Below, piece after piece: positions 58,446 to 64,000 of a stretch of DNA of 64,000 nucleotides. Made by a program: the position numbers and the translations under genes. The DNA is from Candidatus Iainarchaeum sp. (GTDB lineage: Archaea > Iainarchaeota > Iainarchaeia > Iainarchaeales > VGJJ01): positions 372,001-436,000 of the forward strand of contig CP064981.1 in the NCBI GenBank assembly GCA_016699555.1, written 5' to 3'. The notes beneath the pieces are model-generated. The model did not search any database. It had not been told where the DNA came from and was given only the letters and a program-made list of their open reading frames with translations. The stretch's first letter is position 1; every line of letters begins with the position of its first letter.

Positions 58446-58673
58446 TCAGAATAATTTCTTTTTCTTCTTTCCCTTCAATACGTGATGCGCCGCAACGGCT
58501 CCAATCGCCGCGCCGATGGCGCCCGCAATCAAGACGGCTTGCTCGGGGTTGCTTTTGATCATCCTATGCGCATCTTTTTCCAAGAGCTGGAATTACGTCT
58601 TGGTGGATGCGAGCGCTTTCTCTACATGCTTGCGTGCCACTTCGACTTGACGCTTATCGATTTTTGGTTTCAT
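58446..58673 (-). pseudogene. Small single-helix membrane protein interrupted by in-frame TAA
   Basis: The frame from the ATG at 58673 reads MKPKIDKRQVEVARKHVEKA LASTKT up to a TAA (58593-58595). It then continues in the same frame with FQLLEKDAHRMIKSN, one glycine-rich helix (AVLIAGAIGAAIGAVAAHHV) and a basic end, KGKKKKKLF, to a TGA at 58446. This is a typical short protein with one membrane helix and Lys-rich tail (75 codons). A GGAG site precedes the ATG. The stop is one base from GAA, AAA or CAA. Without it the protein looks normal, so this is a recent loss, a variant or a consensus error. Confidence 0.75.
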
Positions 58674-58793
58674 GAAAAGTCTCCAGCTCTTTTTGCGTAA
58701 CATTATGGGGTTTGTTTCTTAATAATGCAATTGTCAGTTTTCATGCAACAAGCTGTACTTTGTGTAAGATTTACAAGAAGGGCAACTGGCGTA

Positions 58794-60365
58794 CTACAGT
58801 TTCTTCAAGTCCACTAAGCGCTTGTTCTCCACTTTCACCATACGCGTAGAAACTTTTTGGATGAAATAGCGGTCGTGCGAAATCGCGAGGATCGTCCCAT
58901 CATAATGCATGAACGCATTTTCGATGATCTCGCGTGCGTCGATATCCAAGTGGTTTGTGGGTTCGTCCAACAGCAAGAAATTAGGTCGCTTGAGCAATAC
59001 CTTCAACAGATTCAAACGGGATTTCTCTCCCATCGAGAGCGAGGAAATCTTCTTCTCCACTTCATCGGTCTCCGAGAAGCCGATCATGCCCAAATTCATG
59101 CGCGCGATCCCTTTGTCCTTGACCATTTCGTAGATCTCCTCGTACATCGTGTTCTCGTGATTGAGCCCTTTCAGGTCCTGGTCGGCGTAACCCAAAATGA
59201 CTTGGCCCGCAAAATCGATTTCTCCCTCGAGTGGGGGCATCTTTCCGGCGATGGTCTTGAGCAGGGTCGTCTTCCCGCAACCATTCTCTCCGATAATCAC
59301 GAAGCGCTGGCCCGTGCCGATGGTGAGATTTACCTTGCGGATCAATGGATTTTCAGCCGAGTATCCTACTGCCAGCTCTTTGCATTCCATCACATACGGA
59401 GCGAGCACTTCCTTGCACTCGAAGCGCATGTCAAAGTCGCTCTTGTCCATGCGCGGGGCTTCCACTTCCTCGCGCTCATCCAACATTTTCCTGCGGTAAT
59501 GGCTTTGCTTGGCATTTTTTGGGGCGGTGCCGATCTTGTTAATCTTGTCGATTTGGACCTTGCGATAGGCTTGTTCATTCTCATAGGCCTTGGCCTGTGC
59601 ATATAGTCTTTCCAAGCGTGCGCGGATGTAGGTGTCATAGTTCCCATTGTATTTGATGATGTGCCCATACTCGATTTTGAGGATCGTATCCGCCACGCGG
59701 TTCAAGAGATAACGGTCGTGCGTGACGATCAAGACGATTCCTTTGAAGGACTTGATGAAATCCTCCAACATGTTCAAGCGGTTGAAGTCCAAGTGGTTCG
59801 TGGGTTCGTCCAACAACAATACATCGCAGTTGGCGCAGAAAATCTTCGCTAGAGAGAGGATGGCCTTCTGTCCCGTGCTGAGATCCGCCACACGCTTATT
59901 GAATATTTCAGGAGACACCTGCAGGCGCTGCAGGACATCCTTCACGTTGGTGGCATTTGCGGATTGGGATTCTTGCGCGGCCTTGGCCTGGAGCTCGCCA
60001 TACTCTTCGGTGAGTTGGGTGAGTTTTTTGGTGTCATTATACACCGCAGGATCGCCCATCATGGCCTCGATTTCGGCGATGCGCTTGGCGTACTGCGACT
60101 CGTTCAGGCCTTTCTCCAATTCCTCCAAGAACGTGCGATTGCCATCCACGTCGATGTGCTGGGCGAAATAACCAATACGGGCATTGCACGTTATTTCGCC
60201 CGTGTAATCGACTTTTCCCAAGATGGCCTTGAGCAGGGTCGATTTCCCGACGCCATTGCGCCCGATGATGCCCACTTTGGCCCCATTCGAGACGCCGAAG
60301 CTCTCATTGTGGAAAAGGTCTTGTTTTCCGATGCTGATGGAGAGGTCCTTGACAATAATGTCCAT
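58794..60365 (-). CDS. ABC-F family ATPase
   Basis: A 523-residue soluble protein with two ABC domains and no membrane part. Walker A is GRNGVGKST then GENGCGKTT. Signatures are LSTGQKAILSLAKI and LSMGEKSRLNLLKV, with a Walker B LLLDEPTNHLD in each. The linker between the domains (about residues 235-310) carries the charged coiled hairpin typical of ABC-F proteins that bind the ribosomal E-site and affect translation or antibiotic resistance. TATA (TTTATAG on the coding strand) is 27 nt from the ATG at 60365, so the longer frame is not used. Confidence 0.94.
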   Translation of the reverse strand: MDIIVKDLSISIGKQDLFHNESFGVSNGAKVGIIGRNGVGKSTLLKAILGKVDYTGEITCNARIGYFAQHIDVDGNRTFLEELEKGLNESQYAKRIAEIEAMMGDPAVYNDTKKLTQLTEEYGELQAKAAQESQSANATNVKDVLQRLQVSPEIFNKRVADLSTGQKAILSLAKIFCANCDVLLLDEPTNHLDFNRLNMLEDFIKSFKGIVLIVTHDRYLLNRVADTILKIEYGHIIKYNGNYDTYIRARLERLYAQAKAYENEQAYRKVQIDKINKIGTAPKNAKQSHYRRKMLDEREEVEAPRMDKSDFDMRFECKEVLAPYVMECKELAVGYSAENPLIRKVNLTIGTGQRFVIIGENGCGKTTLLKTIAGKMPPLEGEIDFAGQVILGYADQDLKGLNHENTMYEEIYEMVKDKGIARMNLGMIGFSETDEVEKKISSLSMGEKSRLNLLKVLLKRPNFLLLDEPTNHLDIDAREIIENAFMHYDGTILAISHDRYFIQKVSTRMVKVENKRLVDLKKL

Positions 60366-60460
60366 ATCCAAAAAAGGCAAAGGAGGGGCTATAAAGAAAT
60401 GGGGTTTTCTTCCATGATTTTTCACCCTCACTTATTAATCCGCTTCTATTGCTTATGTGC

Positions 60461-61348
60461 ATGAGTTGGCTCCTATTGGCATTTATTGGTACCGTCTGCA
60501 TGGCAGTGGCTAATATCATTGATAAGTTTCTCCTGGAAAAACGAATCAAGAACCCTCATGTCCCTGTCATTATGGATGGGTTTCTTGCCCTTATTTTTTC
60601 CGCGGGAATCGCATTATTCTATCCTATTTCTAGTATATCCCTTTTTGATCTTGCATTATGCGTCGTTAGCGGTGCACTCTTTACGTTTGTTTTGATATTC
60701 TATTTCAAGGCGGTCCAGGCGGATGATGTTTCACGTATTATTCCACTATTCAATCTGCTCCCGCTCGTGGTCTTATTATTATCCATTTTTGTGGTGGGGC
60801 ACGTGTTCAGCTTCAACCAGTATGCAGGTATTCTCTTACTTCTCATTGGTGCATTCGTGATTTCCATTGAGGATATACGCACTCCGCGCATGAGTCCGGG
60901 AATTATTTTTGCACTTGTTGTTGTTTTGGTTGGTGGATTCAACACGCTCTTGATTGAGCGTTTGCTTGTCACCATTGATTTTGTTACCGTATATTTCTAT
61001 GGACGCATTGGCGGTTTCTTGGCAGCAGCCCTGTTGTTTTTGGCACATCGTAAGGACTTTATGCATGCGATTGTTCATCCTAAAAAATCGGGCTTGAATT
61101 TTATCATTATTAGTGAGGCCTTTGCGCTATTTGGGTTATTGGTCTATACGCAAGCCTACTCGGTCGAAAAAGCAGCATTAGTGAGCGCCATCAGTTATGC
61201 GCAACCCGTTATCGTATTCCTTTTGGTCATCTTCTTGAGCCTTTATTTTCCAACGACTATTCGAGAAAAAATAACGCATTCAAACTTAATCCAAAAAATA
61301 ATGGCAATTGCGCTCGTTACGCTTGGCGCAATATTGCTTGGATACTAA
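60461..61348 (+). CDS. EamA/DMT-superfamily transporter
   Basis: A 295-residue membrane protein with ten helices in two EamA repeats. MSWLLLAFIGTVCMAVANII opens the first repeat, FYFKAVQADDVSRIIPLFNL and GAFVISIED close it, and SGLNFIIISEAFALFGLLVY, then AYSVEKAALVSAISYAQPVI mark the second. It exports or exchanges an unknown small metabolite. TATA (CTTATTAATC, centre 60435) is 26 nt from the ATG at 60461. Base composition is A+T-richer than its neighbours, possibly acquired. Confidence 0.9.
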   Translation: MSWLLLAFIGTVCMAVANIIDKFLLEKRIKNPHVPVIMDGFLALIFSAGIALFYPISSISLFDLALCVVSGALFTFVLIFYFKAVQADDVSRIIPLFNLLPLVVLLLSIFVVGHVFSFNQYAGILLLLIGAFVISIEDIRTPRMSPGIIFALVVVLVGGFNTLLIERLLVTIDFVTVYFYGRIGGFLAAALLFLAHRKDFMHAIVHPKKSGLNFIIISEAFALFGLLVYTQAYSVEKAALVSAISYAQPVIVFLLVIFLSLYFPTTIREKITHSNLIQKIMAIALVTLGAILLGY

Positions 61349-61366
61349 TCGTTTTTGTCCAATAAT

Positions 61367-62419
61367 TCACAACAAAAACATTCCCTTATCATACACCAAT
61401 TCTTCTGCGATCCAGATGCGCTTGACGTCGGGGTAGATGTCGATGTGATAGCGCTGCTGGATTTCCTTGTTCTTGTTGAACTTCTTCTGATAGACGCCGT
61501 GCTTCATCCCCAGGGAGAGATGCAGCCCATTCACGCGCTCCCAAGCCGTCGCTTCCGTCAATGGGTGTTGCTTCGAAAGGGCGCGGTTCAATCCCATTCC
61601 GAACTCGCGGATGGGGATCTTTCCATCCTTGTTCTCTGATTCCATCATGCGGATCAATGGGAGGAAGTCCTTCGGGAAGGAACACTTCTCCACTTCTACA
61701 TGCCCTTCTTTGAGGTGGATGATGAATGGTTTGGGGGTGAAAACCATCTTGTGGTCCTCCCCCGGATAAGCGAATACCTCGACTGCGCCGCTCCACTTCG
61801 TGATATCCTTGGGCTCGGAAAAGATCTCTCCAATGGGAAACCCTCCGCCCCAATTCTCTCCTTCTTCGTAAACGCCCGTATTGGTGATGGGCTCTTCCAT
61901 CTCGGAATGGATCTCCAAAATGCTCCCCTGCATGCACTCCACCTTGATGTGCTTGCTCTTGCGCAGGAGATTGGCGATCTTTTCCGTCGCCTTCACATAG
62001 TAAGGCGAATCGTTCTTGAGCGAGTGGATGTACGTGGGAAACTCGCTTTCTTTCATGTAAGACAAACGCATGTGTTCGATTACCTTCAGCTTGCGCGCAA
62101 ACAATTCCAAGCGCCAGCGATAGACCGAAACACGGAAAGAAGAGCTCTGCACCAAAACGACCAAGTCGCCTTCCTTCAATGCATTGATCTTTTCGATGAG
62201 CTGTTCGGAAGTGAATGCATCGAAGTCCCAAAAATGAGTCAGCGTCGATCCATGCTCCTTGAGTGCATCGCGATAACCTTGTGTCACGATCTTGGACAAA
62301 GGCGATTGCTGGTCGTGGATAATGACTACGTTCTGCTTCGATTTCACCTTGAAGAGCGAGAAGACCATTTCATGCAAATGCGACTGGAGCTCTTTCTTGA
62401 GGCTCGGGGGAAGGGGCAT
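61367..62419 (-). CDS. M29-like (aminopeptidase T-type) metallopeptidase homologue
   Basis: A 350-residue soluble protein resembling leucyl aminopeptidases of family M29. VYEEGENWGGGFPIGEIFSEP is like the family's G-N-x-P-x-G-E-V-F, REFGMGLNRALSK corresponds to the second Glu motif, and the end contains LHLSLGMKHG and YHIDIYPDV (H-x-D). The first 130 residues form the Rossmann-like N-terminal half (NVVIIHDQQSPLSKIVTQGY). Spacing fits two metal ions, but not all ligands are certain. Convergent with the DMT transporter. Confidence 0.68.
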   Translation of the reverse strand: MPLPPSLKKELQSHLHEMVFSLFKVKSKQNVVIIHDQQSPLSKIVTQGYRDALKEHGSTLTHFWDFDAFTSEQLIEKINALKEGDLVVLVQSSSFRVSVYRWRLELFARKLKVIEHMRLSYMKESEFPTYIHSLKNDSPYYVKATEKIANLLRKSKHIKVECMQGSILEIHSEMEEPITNTGVYEEGENWGGGFPIGEIFSEPKDITKWSGAVEVFAYPGEDHKMVFTPKPFIIHLKEGHVEVEKCSFPKDFLPLIRMMESENKDGKIPIREFGMGLNRALSKQHPLTEATAWERVNGLHLSLGMKHGVYQKKFNKNKEIQQRYHIDIYPDVKRIWIAEELVYDKGMFLL

Positions 62420-62451
62420 ATTATCCTCTTCTATCTCGAAAAGCAGTTAAA

Positions 62452-62835
62452 TCACGAGGGCCGCGGACGGTGAAAACGATAGGCATCCTCCAATTCTGCT
62501 CGGTGCTGGGCCTTCGAGAGCGCCTTGCGTCCAGACTTCAGGAGCTCAACGCGCATCGCAAATAGACGCGCCAACTTGCGCTGCCACGCATGCTCGTGCT
62601 GCTTTCTGATCATCGCTTGCCCGCGCAGCTTGAAACTCCATAATGGTTCATTGGGTTGGGGTTGGAGAAGATTGTTCGTACGCAATTGTTGGTAGGCCCA
62701 ATGCTCCCGTGCGATGAGGATTATCCATTCCTTCCGCAAAGTGGATGCTTTTTCATTCCATCTCTTTTGTTGACGTAGCGTAGCGGCCATTCGCCGGCGC
62801 CACAACCAACTGCCGCCGCGATGTTTTTGTCCCAT
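62452..62835 (-). CDS. Uncharacterised basic protein
   Basis: A 127-residue strongly basic, Trp-rich helical protein (SWLWRRRMAATLRQQKRWNE, HAWQRKLARLFAMRVELLKS) without signal or membrane segment. Family not recognised; possibly nucleic acid-binding. Separated from the M29-like gene by 32 nt, so perhaps the first gene of that unit. Confidence 0.5.
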   Translation of the reverse strand: MGQKHRGGSWLWRRRMAATLRQQKRWNEKASTLRKEWIILIAREHWAYQQLRTNNLLQPQPNEPLWSFKLRGQAMIRKQHEHAWQRKLARLFAMRVELLKSGRKALSKAQHRAELEDAYRFHRPRPS

Positions 62836-62898
62836 TTCGGAAATAGCATTGGAGAGTAGATAAATTTAGCGCACGTTTTGAGACATTGCGCTAGTGCA

Positions 62899-63102
62899 CT
62901 ACGGCGCTGCCCCGCTGGTGACGACGGGCGTCTTCTGCGCCAGCTTCTGGGATTGACGGAACATGGGCTTTACCACGGTGATGAGTAAAAGCGCCGCAAT
63001 GATGAGCACGAGAATCGTATAGAGGGAATTGAACTCCCCCTGAGCGCGCTCCTCGCGCCAAATGGAACGCGCGGGAATCGTGTGAGTGGAATCGGATACC
63101 AT
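62899..63102 (-). CDS. Short pilin-like or membrane-anchored protein
   Basis: A 67-residue protein. A charged N-terminus with EERAQGEFNSLYTILVLIIA is followed by a single hydrophobic helix ending near VVKPMF and a short exposed tail. QGEF-x-S-L before a hydrophobic stretch resembles an archaeal class III leader. The frame extends to 63189, but the ATG at 63102 is the one consistent with this topology. It lies downstream of a clear pilin-like gene. Confidence 0.55.
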   Translation of the reverse strand: MVSDSTHTIPARSIWREERAQGEFNSLYTILVLIIAALLLITVVKPMFRQSQKLAQKTPVVTSGAAP

Positions 63103-63169
63103 AGGGGGAAAGCAGAATTGGAAAATAAAAGGAGCGAGGGTGCCAGGCACCCTGCAAAAATGAGTGGAT

Positions 63170-63709
63170 TTAGGCAATACGCAACGCAATCAAGCAAGCC
63201 GTTTGCTGACTCCCTGCGATGTTGCCGCAGTCATCGTCCCAACTCTGATCTAAACCATTATCTCCTAGGTCCGTGTCGAGTTGATCCCCGGCATCACAAA
63301 TAACGGACATCTTCACCTGCAAGGAAGAACCGTTGTAGGAAAGAATGCGGTTGTTGGCGCTGCTGTCGTTCAGCTGAAAACCCTCCGTCTCGGAATGCTC
63401 TCCCTTGGAAAGGCAAATCTGTCCCGGCGTCAGCACTCCGGATGCCGCTGCGATGGCCTTGGCATTCAGGCTGTCCCCGTTCTGGAATGAAACCTTCAAG
63501 CTGGTGCGCACCTCCCCTGGACGAGAAACTTGGGATTTGATGAGATTCTCGGCTTCCGTGGAGGGCTTCTGCGTATTCAAGAAGGGCAATTGGCCCAAAA
63601 TGGTCAACAACAACCCCAGGATCGCAAGCGCGATCACGGCAGAAATCAATAACTGAAATGTAGAGAACGCTTGTCCTCGCTGGTCTCGGATGAATTTCAC
63701 ATGCATCAC
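63170..63709 (-). CDS. Pilin-like protein with class III signal peptide
   Basis: A 179-residue protein. FIRDQRGQAFSTFQLLISAV contains the prepilin-peptidase site after Gly, Gln at +1 and Ser at +4, followed by a 20-residue hydrophobic assembly helix. The remaining domain is secreted, with four or more Cys (QICLSKGEHS, VICDAGD, DDDCGNIAGS). This fits a type IV pilin or minor pilin of archaea. Genes of the same style lie on both sides. Confidence 0.8.
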   Translation of the reverse strand: MMHVKFIRDQRGQAFSTFQLLISAVIALAILGLLLTILGQLPFLNTQKPSTEAENLIKSQVSRPGEVRTSLKVSFQNGDSLNAKAIAAASGVLTPGQICLSKGEHSETEGFQLNDSSANNRILSYNGSSLQVKMSVICDAGDQLDTDLGDNGLDQSWDDDCGNIAGSQQTACLIALRIA

Positions 63710-63775
63710 CTATGCTGGGAAGAACCCATCGGCAGTATAAAAACATGGAAGGCAAACCCTCCCAAAAAGCCCCCC

Positions 63776-64000
63776 TCATGGGGTCGGGATGGGTTTCCCG
63801 AAGGAAAGCAAGCAATACGCATTGCAGTTGCTCCCAGGCGCACCCACGATGTTTTCCGTGGAACACTGCAGGTAAATGGCCCCAATCGTGGAATTGGTCA
63901 CTACCACCGCGTCCTGATCGAAACTATACCCCAACGTCGTGTCCGCATCAAAGGCAATACAATCCTTATCCAAACTCACCTGGCGCGCGAACTGCGTGCG
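63776..64000 (-). CDS. C-terminal part of an exported Cys-containing protein (cut by window edge)
   Basis: The frame is open to the right edge (its last visible upstream residues are RTQFARQ). It encodes a beta-rich domain with three or four Cys (DKDCIAFDADTTLGYSF, IYLQCSTEN, CNAYCLLSFG) ending in PIPTP. A GTG at 63979 is internal, not a true start. Same direction and similar composition as the downstream pilin-like gene, so it is probably part of a pilus or surface-protein operon. Confidence 0.6.
   Translation of the reverse strand, partial: RTQFARQVSLDKDCIAFDADTTLGYSFDQDAVVVTNSTIGAIYLQCSTENIVGAPGSNCNAYCLLSFGKPIPTP

Noticed and set aside
61389..62231. 280-codon minus-strand frame inside the M29-like gene
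   Set aside because: It is a shifted frame over the same DNA, rich in Arg/His/Gly and without conserved motifs.

Overview
This 64 kb window is archaeal chromosomal DNA. The evidence is a complete gatD (archaeal Glu-tRNA(Gln) amidotransferase subunit), a tRNA-Tyr gene with a bulge-helix-bulge intron, archaeal regulator families (TrmB, two-domain Lrp, PadR) and pilin-like class III leader peptides. Many start codons also lie 25-27 nt downstream of a TTTAAA-like TATA box, so many mRNAs are probably leaderless. Genes inside operons instead carry GGTGAT or GGAGG ribosome binding sites. The mix of archaeal core genes with many bacterial-looking accessory genes would suit a DPANN/Diapherotrites-like lineage, but the phylum cannot be fixed from this window.

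Layout. 1-12.7 kb: the 3' part of prs, a family 4 uracil-DNA glycosylase/Lrp operon, tRNA-Thr, a cytochrome b5 lipoprotein with a ferric-reductase-like membrane partner, an AlkD/pyrimidine-dimer glycosylase repair pair, a 2Fe-2S ferredoxin and a pair of tandem unknown paralogues. 12.8-25.9 kb: tRNA-Pro, an amino acid permease, a PAP2 phosphatase, a giant secreted protein of about 2570 residues with 20 FG-GAP-like calcium-loop repeats, and a CcdA plus thioredoxin-lipoprotein pair. 26-28 kb: mscL, mutY and a VOC protein.

28.1-31.3 kb: an integrated 3.1 kb island bounded by a perfect 30-bp direct repeat, whose left copy is the 3' end of the intron-containing tRNA-Tyr gene. The island carries a heme-oxygenase-like diiron protein, a TrmB regulator, a methyltransferase and an RHH/MazF toxin-antitoxin pair, but no integrase. 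31.3-48.7 kb: accessory enzymes and regulators, mscS, two ABC-2 export systems, a PadR regulator with a small cysteine protein, a pirin/SDR operon, an IMPase-like gene, VKOR-like and DipZ-like redox proteins, gatD and a soluble sugar transferase. 48.9-53.8 kb: a Cys-rich repeat surface protein, a HesB/IscA protein, a DUF255 protein, a Bcp peroxiredoxin and tRNA-Asp. 53.8-58.4 kb: a copper-handling operon (membrane HTH regulator divergent from cupredoxin, HMA chaperone, Met-rich HMA membrane protein, CopA and a small membrane protein). 58.4-64 kb: ABC-F, a DMT transporter, an M29-like peptidase and the start of a pilin-like gene cluster.

Four observations stand out: the tRNA-Tyr-targeted island; three otherwise intact genes each broken by one in-frame stop (TGA, TAG, TAA), all explainable by a G-to-T change; the copper operon with its Met-rich membrane protein and GTTTC operator; and several single TATA boxes that seem correctly spaced for start codons on both sides.
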